From NCBI GenBank assembly GCA_900317555.1, contig ONHF01000014.1, forward strand, positions 1 through 64,000: DNA of 64,000 bases. Reading direction: 5' to 3'. Both the position numbers and the translations under genes were made by a program. Source of the DNA: an uncultured Lachnospiraceae bacterium (GTDB lineage Bacteria > Bacillota > Clostridia > Lachnospirales > Lachnospiraceae). Of this stretch, positions 8,314 through 16,248 are shown in pieces; the stretch's first letter is position 1; each line of letters opens with the position of its first letter. The notes under the pieces were generated by a model. It saw only the letters and a program-made list of their open reading frames with translations. It did not search any database and had not been told where the DNA came from.

Positions 8314-9744
8314 ATGCGCAAAACACTTTACCTGAAATTTATCCTCGCCTATCTTCTGTTCGGCATTTTCGGGTTTATCGTTGTCGCGACATTCGTCTCG
8401 AACATGCTCGAAGACCACTGTCTGCAGAGCACTTCGGACGCGCTGTACAGAGAAGCGACGCAGATTGCGAATACCTATGCCGCGGATCTGTACAGCTCCG
8501 AGACATCGCTTGATACGGTTTCCCGGCAGATCACGGTTCTTGCCGGCTACAGTAACGCGCAGATCTGGATTATAAACCCGTCCGGCCGTATGGTCGCAAA
8601 ATCCGGGGAAAAACTTGATCCCGGCAGAGAAGTCTATATCAAGGGCTTTAATCCCTCGGCTTTCGCGGGCAAAATCTATACCGTCGGAGATTTCTTCGGA
8701 AGCTTCGACGAACCGATGATATCGGTTCTGGCACCGATCACCGGGAATTACAAAACCAACGGTTACGTCGTGATCCACACGGCGCTTTCCGGTGTGCAGC
8801 AGGAAGCGGGAAAGCTTTTGAATATTTCTTATATCATGCTGCTTCTGATCTTTCTGCTGTCGATCATTATTCTGATTTTCTTCACGGAAATTGTCTATTC
8901 GCCGCTCAAGAAAATCACCAAAGCTACCGAGCAGTATGCCGCCGGCAACATGAGTTACACGTTCAGTGTGGAATCGGAAGACGAAATGGGGTATCTGGCC
9001 GCAACGCTCCAGTATATGGCCGGCGAGATCGCCCGCTCCGAAGACGATCAGAAGAAATTCATCGCCAATGTTTCGCACGATTTCCGTTCTCCGCTGACCT
9101 CGATCCGCGGCTTTCTGACCGCGATGCTGGACGGGACGATTCCCCCGGAAAAGCACGAGAAATATCTGAAAACCGTCCTCGACGAAACCGACCGGCTGAC
9201 CAAGCTGACGAACGGTCTTCTGACGCTGAACAGTCTGGGAACCAAAGGTATGCTGTTAACGCGCACGGATTTTGATATCAATGACACAATCCGTCATGTC
9301 GCGGCTTCGTTCGAGCAGGTCTGCCGGGAGAAGCGCCTGCGTTTCGAACTGATTCTTTCGGGTGATACGCTCTACGTGAACGCCGACAAGGAAAAGATCC
9401 AGCAGGTGCTCTACAATCTCGTAGACAACGCGATCAAGTTCAGTCATCCGGATTCTTCGATCCGGATCGAAACGACCGAGCGCCACAACAAGATCTTTGT
9501 CTCCGTAAAAGATTCCGGCATCGGCATTCCCAAAGAAGACCAGAAGCTGATTTTCAACCGTTTCTACAAAACTGACCTGTCCCGCGGCAAAGACAAGAAA
9601 GGCACGGGCCTCGGCCTCTCGATTGTGCAGGAAATTCTGCGCGCCCATGACGAAAACATCAATGTGGTCAGCACCGAGAATGTCGGAAGCGAGTTTATCT
9701 TTTCACTGAGGCGCTCGGATGTGAATGATCAGCTGGAGGATTAA
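8314..9744 (+). CDS. Membrane sensor histidine kinase
   Basis: A 476-aa class I kinase, cognate to the adjacent regulator. It has TM1 (about 9-29), an extracellular sensor domain (about 30-170), TM2 (about 171-191), a HAMP linker (192-243), the H-box FIANVSHDFRSPLTS with phosphoacceptor H255, an N-box (NLVDNAIKFS), G1 (DSGIGIP) and G2 (GTGLGLSIV). Its TAA stop shares the TTAA at 9741-9744 with the stop of the convergent aminotransferase. The ligand of the extracellular domain cannot be predicted. Confidence 0.95.
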   Translation: MRKTLYLKFILAYLLFGIFGFIVVATFVSNMLEDHCLQSTSDALYREATQIANTYAADLYSSETSLDTVSRQITVLAGYSNAQIWIINPSGRMVAKSGEKLDPGREVYIKGFNPSAFAGKIYTVGDFFGSFDEPMISVLAPITGNYKTNGYVVIHTALSGVQQEAGKLLNISYIMLLLIFLLSIIILIFFTEIVYSPLKKITKATEQYAAGNMSYTFSVESEDEMGYLAATLQYMAGEIARSEDDQKKFIANVSHDFRSPLTSIRGFLTAMLDGTIPPEKHEKYLKTVLDETDRLTKLTNGLLTLNSLGTKGMLLTRTDFDINDTIRHVAASFEQVCREKRLRFELILSGDTLYVNADKEKIQQVLYNLVDNAIKFSHPDSSIRIETTERHNKIFVSVKDSGIGIPKEDQKLIFNRFYKTDLSRGKDKKGTGLGLSIVQEILRAHDENINVVSTENVGSEFIFSLRRSDVNDQLED

Positions 9745-10910
9745 GCGCGGAGCGAGCTCACAAACTTTTCAAGGCGGCCGAGCGCCTTCTTCAAATTGTC
9801 GATGGAATACGCATAGGAAATACGAAGATATCCCTCGCCGCAGTCACCGAATGCGGTGCCGGGTACAATGGCAACTTTCTCCTCTTTCAGGAGGCGCGTC
9901 GCGAACTCATCCGAAGTCATGCCGAATTCCCTGATACACGGGAAGACATAGAAGGCCCCCTCCGGCTCGAAGCAGGGAAGTCCCATCTGCGCCAGCATAT
10001 GCAGAACAAATCTGCGCCGTTCATCATATGACTCCCGCATCATCTTCACATCATCGTCGCCGTTGTGCAGTGCCTCTACAGCGGCATACTGAGAAGTCGT
10101 CGGCGCGCACATGATGCAGTACTGATGAATCTTGGTCATCTGGGCTATTACCTGCTCCGGACCACAGGCGTAACCGAGTCTCCAGCCGGTCATCGCGTAT
10201 GCCTTTGAAAAACCGTTGATCAGAATTGTGCGTTCCTTCATGCCCGGAAGCGAAGCAATCGATACATGCTTCTTCCCGCCATAGGTCAGCTCCGAGTAGA
10301 TTTCGTCGGAGATGACGTACAGGTCATGTTTTACAATGATTGGAACAAGCTTTTCCAGATCTTCCTTCTCCATGATCGCACCGGTCGGATTGTTGGGGAA
10401 AGGCATAACTAAAAGCTTGGACTTCGGCGTGATCGCTGCTTCGAGCTCTTCCGGGGTAAGGCGGAATTTGTTTTTCTCCTGCAGTTCAATAATAACCGGC
10501 TTGCCGTCAGCGAGAATGACCGTCGGCTGATACGAAACATACGACGGCTCCGGAATCAGAACCTCGTCTCCGGGATTGATCATCGCGCGCATCGCAAGGT
10601 CAATCGCCTCCGAGCCGCCGACCGTAATCAGGATTTCGTGCATGTAGTGGTAATCCATGTTCTGGGTCCGTTTCAGGTAAGCGGCAATCTCCATTCGCAG
10701 CTCCTTGAGTCCGGAGTTGGAGGTATAGAAAGTGCGTCCCTTTTCCAGCGAGTAAATACCCTCGTCGCGGATGTGCCAGGGCGTGTCAAAGTCCGGCTCG
10801 CCGACTCCCAGCGAAATCGCGTCTTTCATTTCCGCTACAATGTCAAAGAATCTGCGGATGCCGGAGGGCTTCAGGCCGACTGTTTTATTGCATAGCAAAT
10901 CTTCTCTCAT
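9741..10910 (-). CDS. Class I/II PLP-dependent aminotransferase
   Basis: A fold-type I aminotransferase of the aspartate aminotransferase / PatA group, moving an amino group between an amino acid and a 2-oxo acid. Motifs are GVGEPDFDTP, GGSEAIDLA, FPNNPTGA, SDEIY and the PLP lysine in NGFSKAYAMTGWRLG (K about 236). Two ATGs are adjacent (10913 and 10910); GGAGG is 5 nt from the second and only 2 nt from the first, so 10910 is preferred. It sits 14 bp after an Lrp/AsnC gene, an arrangement that suggests amino-acid-responsive control. Specificity is not deducible. Confidence 0.9.
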   Translation of the reverse strand: MREDLLCNKTVGLKPSGIRRFFDIVAEMKDAISLGVGEPDFDTPWHIRDEGIYSLEKGRTFYTSNSGLKELRMEIAAYLKRTQNMDYHYMHEILITVGGSEAIDLAMRAMINPGDEVLIPEPSYVSYQPTVILADGKPVIIELQEKNKFRLTPEELEAAITPKSKLLVMPFPNNPTGAIMEKEDLEKLVPIIVKHDLYVISDEIYSELTYGGKKHVSIASLPGMKERTILINGFSKAYAMTGWRLGYACGPEQVIAQMTKIHQYCIMCAPTTSQYAAVEALHNGDDDVKMMRESYDERRRFVLHMLAQMGLPCFEPEGAFYVFPCIREFGMTSDEFATRLLKEEKVAIVPGTAFGDCGEGYLRISYAYSIDNLKKALGRLEKFVSSLRA

Positions 10911-10924
10911 CATTTCCTCCCGCG

Positions 10925-11416
10925 TTACGGCGTCACAATCTCACGCAAATCTTCATACTTTCTGCTCATGATTGTACCGTGGTCTTTGTATTTTCTGAGA
11001 ATGAAATGCGTTGTCGTCCCGACGACATAATCCAGTGTCGAAAGCTTGTTGGAAACAAACATCGCGACTTCTTTGAGTGTTTTGCCTTCCAGAATGACCA
11101 TCAGGTCGTAGCCGCCGCTCATCAGATACACCGTGTTGACTTCCGGGTACTTGTAAATTCGCTCCGCGATATCGTCAAAGCCTCTGCCCCGCTGCGGCGT
11201 GACGCGCACCTCGATCAGGGCGGTTACCTTTTCGATGCCTGTTTTGTCCCAGTTGATCATGGTGTGGTAGCCGCAGATAATGCCGTCTTCTTCAAGCTCC
11301 TGCAGTGCGTTCGCGATTTCGATCTCTTCAGTGCCGAGCATGACTGCCAGCTCGGCGATGTTGATGCGGCTGTTCTTTTCGATGATTGTAAGAATCCGTT
11401 CTTTCAGCGTATTCAT
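10925..11416 (-). CDS. Lrp/AsnC family transcriptional regulator
   Basis: A 163-aa feast/famine regulator. The N-terminal winged helix-turn-helix (about 1-60; INIAELAVMLG, IANALQELEEDGIICGY) is followed by an AsnC ligand-binding (RAM) domain (about 65-145; SGGYDLMVILEG) and a short C-terminal extension. ATG 11416 follows GGAGGAGAA, an excellent site; the frame is open upstream but without support. It precedes the aminotransferase gene and probably regulates it, using an amino acid as effector. Upstream at 11463-11490 an 8-bp inverted repeat (CGGCAGAA/TTCTGCCG) could be a hairpin or operator. Confidence 0.92.
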   Translation of the reverse strand: MNTLKERILTIIEKNSRINIAELAVMLGTEEIEIANALQELEEDGIICGYHTMINWDKTGIEKVTALIEVRVTPQRGRGFDDIAERIYKYPEVNTVYLMSGGYDLMVILEGKTLKEVAMFVSNKLSTLDYVVGTTTHFILRKYKDHGTIMSRKYEDLREIVTP

Positions 11417-11462
11417 CCCGTTCTCCTCCGCCTTCCGGCGTTTGCTCTGTGCTATATGGTGA

Positions 11463-11490
11463 CGGCAGAAAAAGGGTTTCGATTCTGCCG
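11463..11490. promoter_or_regulatory. 8-bp inverted repeat upstream of the Lrp gene
   Basis: CGGCAGAA (11463-11470) and TTCTGCCG (11483-11490) form perfect arms around 12 nt in the 162-bp gap between the AIR-synthase-like gene and the Lrp gene. It could be a regulator site, a processing hairpin or a weak terminator; no T run follows on the minus strand. Confidence 0.35.
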
Positions 11491-11578
11491 GTTTCCACCT
11501 TTGATCCGGTGCGGCGCCCTGCCGCGCCGGCACGTGCGCCCGTCTTGCTTTTTCCGGTGCCGAAATGTACCGCCGCCC

Positions 11579-12559
11579 TTATCCCAGCAGTGCGAGCAGA
11601 CTGTCCGGCTCCGGCCGGTTCAGGTTCTGCGCCTCGTCGCCGTTCATAAGAACTTTTCCGCGGCCGGCCGCAAGATGTCCGATTACAGTCCCGCCAAATC
11701 CATGCGAATTCAGCGCCTCCGCGATTGCGGCTCCATCCTCTGTAACCAGCAAAACACTCCCCGACGACTCCATGCAATACGGATTAATGCCGAAATGTTC
11801 GGTGAACTCAATCGTATCCTGCAAAACAGGAATATCCGGCAGCGATACACAGAACCCGGTCCCCGTTTCCGTCGAAAGTTTCCAGAGGCCGGCCATCACG
11901 CCGCCCTCCGAAAGATTGACTGCTCCCGCAATATGGAAGCCGCCGGCTTTCGCTGTCTGAAATGCCAGCTCGAGCGGCTGCAGGATGCTGATGTCGCGGA
12001 ATGTCCGGCAGGCGGTTTCTATCATCTGCGGCGGAAACCGCTTTTCGAGTTCCGCACGCTTCATTGTCACGAGCAGCCAGGTGCCTTCCATGCCCGCAGC
12101 GCCCGACATGACAATGTCCATCCCGGGGGCCGGAGCGGCGGCAGTCTGCAAAAGGTCTCCGCGGAGTGATCCTGCCGCGGTAACTGTCACTACCGACCGT
12201 GTCACTGCGGTTGTTACCTCCGTATGTCCGCCCGCAATTTTTGCGCCGGTTTCCCGCGCGGCGCCTGCGATCTCGTCTTCAATCTGGCGGAGCAGTGCCT
12301 CGTTGCTCCCTGCAGGAAGCAAAACAACACTTGTGAGTGTCTCCGGCGCCGCCCCGCGGGCGGCGAGGCCGTTCAGCGCTTCGTGTGCGGCAATGCGCCC
12401 GGGGTCCGGGCAGGAAAGTGTTACAGGGTCACTGGCAATAATGCGGCCGCCGGCTGCTGCTGCCTGCCAGATCGACGCTTCGCAGTAATCGCTGCCAAGC
12501 CGCTTCATAACCGAGCGGTCCAGAACATTAACTGAAGCTTTTCCAATTCGTAATTTCAT
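11579..12559 (-). CDS. AIR synthase-related protein (PurM/HypE-like fold)
   Basis: A 326-aa member of the PurM/ThiL/HypE/SelD superfamily, whose members bind ATP and phosphorylate or dehydrate small substrates. Fold motifs are IIASDPVTL near the N-terminus, AGGHTEVT, VMSGAAGMEGT, LSEGGVMAGLW and GTVIGHL. The glycine-rich loop of true HypE is only partly recognisable, so function is open. ATG 12559 (MKLRIGKASVNVL) fits related N-termini. The alternative ATG 12613 overlaps the vanW stop as TAATG and would be translationally coupled, adding 18 residues. Second gene of the vanW transcript. Confidence 0.72.
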   Translation of the reverse strand: MKLRIGKASVNVLDRSVMKRLGSDYCEASIWQAAAAGGRIIASDPVTLSCPDPGRIAAHEALNGLAARGAAPETLTSVVLLPAGSNEALLRQIEDEIAGAARETGAKIAGGHTEVTTAVTRSVVTVTAAGSLRGDLLQTAAAPAPGMDIVMSGAAGMEGTWLLVTMKRAELEKRFPPQMIETACRTFRDISILQPLELAFQTAKAGGFHIAGAVNLSEGGVMAGLWKLSTETGTGFCVSLPDIPVLQDTIEFTEHFGINPYCMESSGSVLLVTEDGAAIAEALNSHGFGGTVIGHLAAGRGKVLMNGDEAQNLNRPEPDSLLALLG

Positions 12560-12612
12560 GTTCCCGTGCGGCCGGCAGGCGCCGGCCGCCATATCCATAT
12601 CACTGCGCTTCA

Positions 12613-14445
12613 TTACTGTGCGCCGGCCGCCGCTGCTCCGTCCTGTCCTGCCGGAGTGCCTGCATTCTGCGCCGACGAAGCGTCTGCATCCTGACTCTGC
12701 CCGTCTGTCTGCTGTGCCGCGCTCTGTACGCCGGACTGCGGCTGACTGTTCTGCTGGCTGCTTTGCGCCGACTGAGAATCGGAGCTTTGCGCGCCGGACT
12801 GCAAATTCGAAACCGCCTGCTGCGCCGCGCTCTGCGCCGCCTGCATCGCGGAGTTGGTATCCATGCCCTGCGCAAGCGCTGCCGCGTAAGCATCCTGCGC
12901 CGCCTTCTGTGCCGCCGCGGCCGCGTCGGCCGAAGCTGCCGCGCTGGTGCCGTTTTTCGCGTTGGCGGCAGCTGTTTTGATGGCGGAAACATCCCCGGAC
13001 TCCATCGCGGACTTCAGCTCATCCGTCACATTGCCTGCGGTTCCGACCGTCACAATTTCCGGCGTCATCTGGTAAGTGCTCTTATTGAAAATCTCGCGGC
13101 TGACCTGTTTGCCGTCCTGCGTGACCACCTTCCAGAGCTGCGCCTTGTATCCGGTATGTCCGGGCACCGCGTTCACGTAGCCAACCGGCTTTGACGCATC
13201 CTGCTTGATTCGGGTTCCTTCAGAAGGCGTCGTCTCCAGTGTCTCGCTCTCAAACGAAACCTTCCGGCCGGGGTCGCGTGTCTCCTTGCCGTAGATATTG
13301 AAGGTAATCTGACCTCCGTCGGCCGATCCTTCAATATATACAGGATCAGAGAGATTGTTTACAAAGCGGAAATCCATGCCGGACGATTCCGCGATTGCGG
13401 CATCCGAAGAAGGGTCTACATAGCCGACAATCATGGAGTGATTGGATCGGGCTGTTACCTTGAGCTCCGCGCGGATGACCGCATTGTACAGCGTCGTCGA
13501 AACCTGGCAGATACCGCCGCCGAAGCTCTCGACAACTTCATCACCGAGGTACGAACCTGCCAGAGCGTAGCCGTTTTCTTCCGTAAATGGCGTTATATGC
13601 TTCAAGACAGAAAACTCTTCCCCCGGATACAGCGTCGTGCCGCTGATCAGTTTGCAGCCGTTGGCAATGTTCTGCTTCCTTGCTGCGTTAGAAGTCGCAT
13701 AATATGTTGTAAATGTGCCCAGAACAGAAGTCAGCTGCTGCAGCTCCTCTGCCGATCCCTTCGGCTTGATGTCTTTGACATCAAGATCAATGCTGATGTC
13801 CTTGCCGCTCCATTCACTTGTCAGGAAATTGTAAATTTTGTCAGCAGAACTGTCCTGATCCACCTGATAACCGTCTTCTCCGCCGGTTACGGTCAGCTTG
13901 CCGTTTGATCTTGTCAGCGTCGCGTTCACCGCTTCTTTGTCGAACGCGGTGCAGTTGTTCTGCAGGAAGGCTTTGATCATGTCCTTGTCAAAACCGACGC
14001 CGATCCTGTAATTCGCTCCGTTCTTCTCAAGGTCTTTCTTCTCTTTGTAACGGAGAATGAGATTTCCTTCCTGTCCGTAACCTGCAAGCTGTGAGCAGAT
14101 GTCCTGATTTGTCCACTGAAAGCCGAGGTTTCCCGCGCTGACTGTAACAGCCTGACCTTCTTCCCTGCCCTGCAGCGTTATATTGGCCTGTTTCATCTGG
14201 TCCGCCAGCGACTGCGCCTTGTCATGAATCTGTGAGGCGTTCATGCCGGCAACACTTACGCCTTCCAGCGTTACGCCCTCGGGTGCTGTTAAATCATTGT
14301 CTAAAGCTGCCGTGGCCGTGGCCGCTGCGTCCGTCTCCGCCGCGCTGACGCTTAATACGAGCGGAAGTATCATGGCGAGTGCCAGAATGACGGAGATAAC
14401 TGCCGCTATTATTCTTCTTGTATTTTTATTTCTGAAATTCATCAT
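12613..14445 (-). CDS. Secreted VanW family protein with low-complexity tail
   Basis: A 610-aa exported protein. It has a signal peptide or anchor (about 11-36, ending VSAAE), one or two peptidoglycan-binding-4-like repeats (about 55-230), a VanW domain (about 245-375; LYPGEEFSVL, SFGGGICQVSTTLYNA) and a beta-rich segment to about 475. The last 130 residues are a low-complexity Ala/Gln/Ser tail that may span the wall or be disordered. VanW proteins are surface proteins of poorly known function, named after a gene in vancomycin-resistance clusters; no resistance genes are present here. The stop overlaps a possible start of the next gene. Confidence 0.9.
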   Translation of the reverse strand: MMNFRNKNTRRIIAAVISVILALAMILPLVLSVSAAETDAAATATAALDNDLTAPEGVTLEGVSVAGMNASQIHDKAQSLADQMKQANITLQGREEGQAVTVSAGNLGFQWTNQDICSQLAGYGQEGNLILRYKEKKDLEKNGANYRIGVGFDKDMIKAFLQNNCTAFDKEAVNATLTRSNGKLTVTGGEDGYQVDQDSSADKIYNFLTSEWSGKDISIDLDVKDIKPKGSAEELQQLTSVLGTFTTYYATSNAARKQNIANGCKLISGTTLYPGEEFSVLKHITPFTEENGYALAGSYLGDEVVESFGGGICQVSTTLYNAVIRAELKVTARSNHSMIVGYVDPSSDAAIAESSGMDFRFVNNLSDPVYIEGSADGGQITFNIYGKETRDPGRKVSFESETLETTPSEGTRIKQDASKPVGYVNAVPGHTGYKAQLWKVVTQDGKQVSREIFNKSTYQMTPEIVTVGTAGNVTDELKSAMESGDVSAIKTAAANAKNGTSAAASADAAAAAQKAAQDAYAAALAQGMDTNSAMQAAQSAAQQAVSNLQSGAQSSDSQSAQSSQQNSQPQSGVQSAAQQTDGQSQDADASSAQNAGTPAGQDGAAAAGAQ

Positions 14446-14517
14446 ATCCTCATCAATGCCTGTAAAAGCTGTAATTTATTAATTATACGATTGCAGAAGA
14501 AGCTTTGCAACGGGGCG

Positions 14518-14552
14518 CCGCCCTGCGGGGCTGCGGTGCTCCCGCAGGGCGG
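14518..14552. repeat. Perfect 12-bp inverted repeat in the vanW/greA intergenic region
   Basis: CCGCCCTGCGGG (14518-14529) pairs exactly with CCCGCAGGGCGG (14541-14552) around an 11-nt loop. It abuts the -35 of the greA-like promoter and is also upstream of the divergent vanW gene, so an operator is possible. The following TGTTTTG is too short for a good intrinsic terminator. Confidence 0.6.
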
Positions 14553-14556
14553 TGTT

Positions 14557-14585
14557 TTGCCGCGGGCCCGGCACTGTGCTATGAT
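14557..14585 (+). promoter_or_regulatory. Promoter of the greA-like gene
   Basis: TTGCCG (14557-14562), 17-bp spacer, TATGAT (14580-14585). The expected leader is about 46 nt and ends in a GGAGG ribosome binding site. Confidence 0.7.
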
Positions 14586-14637
14586 AATGCATGCGGCGCC
14601 CGGACAGCGCACAGCATTCAGAAGGCAGGAGGTTACC

Positions 14638-15147
14638 ATGGGACAGCGTCTTACAAAAGGTGATGTTGCGAAAATCGAAGCGGAAATTGAATACAGGAAA
14701 GTAGAGCTGCGGCCAAAACTTGCCAAGGCAGTAGCCGAAGCCGCCGCACAGGGCGACCGTTCCGAGAACTTTGAATATTACGCAGCCAAGCGGGACAACA
14801 ATAAAAACAGCAGCCGCATCCGCTATCTGGAAAGAGTCCTGCGTTTTGCCGAGGTCATTGACGACGAGGCGCCTTCCGCGCCGGACAAAGTCGGCGTTGA
14901 TATGGATGTGACGGTTTTCTTTGTCGAGGATCAGGAAGAAGATACTTACACGCTGGTTACGCCGATTCGCGCGAATGTTTTAAAGAACGTAATAAGTATC
15001 GAGTCTCCGATCGGCAAGGCGCTGCTCGGCCACAAAGTCGGCGACACTGTCAGAGTGCAGGCGAATGCCGGTTACAGCTATCCTCTGCAAATCCGTGCGA
15101 TCGCTCCGTCGAAGCGCGCGGGCGGGCTGGACATCAGTAAGTTTTAA
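14638..15147 (+). CDS. GreA/GreB family transcript cleavage factor
   Basis: A 169-aa protein with an N-terminal antiparallel coiled coil (about 1-75) carrying QGDRSENFEYYAAKRD, the equivalent of the GDLSENAEY tip motif of GreA whose acidic residues act in the RNA polymerase active site, and a C-terminal FKBP-like domain (about 85-165; SPIGKALLGHKVGDTV). It would bind in the secondary channel and rescue backtracked polymerase. ATG 14638 follows GGAGG; the open frame upstream runs through the promoter. The tip differs enough from classical GreA that it may be a second, divergent Gre paralogue. Confidence 0.87.
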   Translation: MGQRLTKGDVAKIEAEIEYRKVELRPKLAKAVAEAAAQGDRSENFEYYAAKRDNNKNSSRIRYLERVLRFAEVIDDEAPSAPDKVGVDMDVTVFFVEDQEEDTYTLVTPIRANVLKNVISIESPIGKALLGHKVGDTVRVQANAGYSYPLQIRAIAPSKRAGGLDISKF

Positions 15148-15318
15148 AATGCGGGCAGCCGGTGGCTGTGAATAAGAGACTGGCAGCAAGTCCCCGCGCG
15201 ACTGAGCGCTCGAATTTGCTGTGCATAAGTGGTATGCTCATATATTCATGTTTTGGTTATTTTTATAATGCCACTTTTGGATATACTGATGATAATTCAT
15301 CTTGAGGAGGTGCTTCTT
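15148..15318 (+). promoter_or_regulatory. Leader region of the ECF S-component gene
   Basis: This 171-nt gap holds a TATAAT at 15264-15269 (no good -35) and, upstream, CAGCAA/TTGCTG arms (15184-15189, 15216-15221) enclosing a GC-rich palindromic loop. Vitamin-uptake S components are often riboswitch-controlled, but no known riboswitch consensus was recognised. Confidence 0.35.
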
Positions 15319-15930
15319 ATGAACACAGTAAATACCGCAACGCCCGCAAAAACAAACGACACCGTGAGAAAACTCGTCTTCGCCGGTGTTTTTGCGGCTA
15401 TTACGTATGTCGTCTTCACATTTCTCTCCATCCGGATTCCCACACCCGGTTCGGGGCAGGTTTCGGTTCATCTGGGCAACGCGTTTGTCGTCCTCGGTGC
15501 TTTGCTGCTGGGCAGCTGGTATGGCGGCATCGGCGGCGCGCTCGGACTGACAATCGCCGATCTGATCGATCCGGTCTACATTGTGGAAGCGCCGATTACA
15601 TTTATTATCAAGCTTCTGATCGGTGTGATTGTCGGAGTGATCGCGCACAGGCTCGGTCATATCTCAACCGAAACCGATACGAAGAAAATTTTGCGGTGGG
15701 TCATCATCGCGACGGTGGCGGGACTTGCTTTCAATGCGGTCTTTGATCCGCTGCTGCGTTATTTTTACAAGATTCTGATTCTCGGAAAGCCGGCGGCAGA
15801 AGTGTCGTTCGCGATCAACTTTGTGGTGACGCTGATCAATTCTGTTGTATCGGCCGTCATTGATGTGATTTTGTATATGGCTCTTCGGATTCCGCTCAAA
15901 AAGGTCGGGCTGTTCTTTAATCTCGGGTGA
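15319..15930 (+). CDS. ECF transporter S component (vitamin-binding membrane subunit)
   Basis: A 203-aa integral membrane protein with about six helices, of the ECF-type riboflavin/folate-like S-component family. These proteins bind a vitamin or precursor and share an ECF A/A'/T energising module encoded elsewhere. Features are a cytosolic first-helix region (KLVFAGVFAAITYVVF), a gating loop IPTPGSGQVSVHLGNAF and GGIGGALGLTIADLI. ATG 15319 has a strong AGGAGG 8-9 nt upstream; the frame extends to 15229 but that part contains the promoter. No riboswitch or pathway gene nearby reveals the substrate. Confidence 0.85.
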   Translation: MNTVNTATPAKTNDTVRKLVFAGVFAAITYVVFTFLSIRIPTPGSGQVSVHLGNAFVVLGALLLGSWYGGIGGALGLTIADLIDPVYIVEAPITFIIKLLIGVIVGVIAHRLGHISTETDTKKILRWVIIATVAGLAFNAVFDPLLRYFYKILILGKPAAEVSFAINFVVTLINSVVSAVIDVILYMALRIPLKKVGLFFNLG

Positions 15931-15940
15931 GCACAGGCGC

Positions 15941-16157
15941 CGCGCGGCGATTCCTTCCGGGAATCAATGCAGCAGCGGCGCGGCTTGCTCATCTGCATAG
16001 ATTTTCCAGGACATATTTGCGCTGCGGGCGCGTATTGCATAGATTTCGTTGATTTCTATGCAATACGCGCCCGTCTTTCCATTTCGTCTTGATTTTTCTA
16101 TGCAGCTCACGCGATGCCGCTCATATTGCATGAAGCAAGCCGCGGCGAAGCGCTCTG
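15941..16157. repeat. Dispersed structured intergenic repeat, copy 1 (full length)
   Basis: About 217 bp filling most of the 318-bp gap between two convergent genes. It shares blocks in the same order with copies at 62669 and 63684: GGCGATTCCT, GCATAGATTTT-CA-GACAT, a CGTATTGCATAGATTT block, CATTTCGTCTTGA and a block ending GCAAGCCGCGGCGAAG. The centre is a perfect inverted repeat with 19-bp arms (16025-16043 and 16055-16073) and an 11-nt loop. No coding potential seen. It could serve as a bidirectional terminator or be a MITE/REP-like element. The remaining 16158-16248 is GC-rich with no feature recognised. Confidence 0.75.
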
Positions 16158-16248
16158 ATGCATGACACGCATTACCTGCCGTAAGCAAGCCGCGCGGCAA
16201 AATTTCGCGGCAGGCCACGGCTGCATGAGCCGCCGCGCGTGCACTCGC

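Noticed and set aside
7567-9156. A 529-codon minus-strand open frame
   Set aside because: Antisense to the response regulator and histidine kinase genes; no recognisable domain.
15148-15318. Vitamin riboswitch upstream of the ECF S component
   Set aside because: No match to remembered FMN, THF, TPP or cobalamin cores; the hairpin seen is upstream of the likely -10. A covariance-model search would decide.
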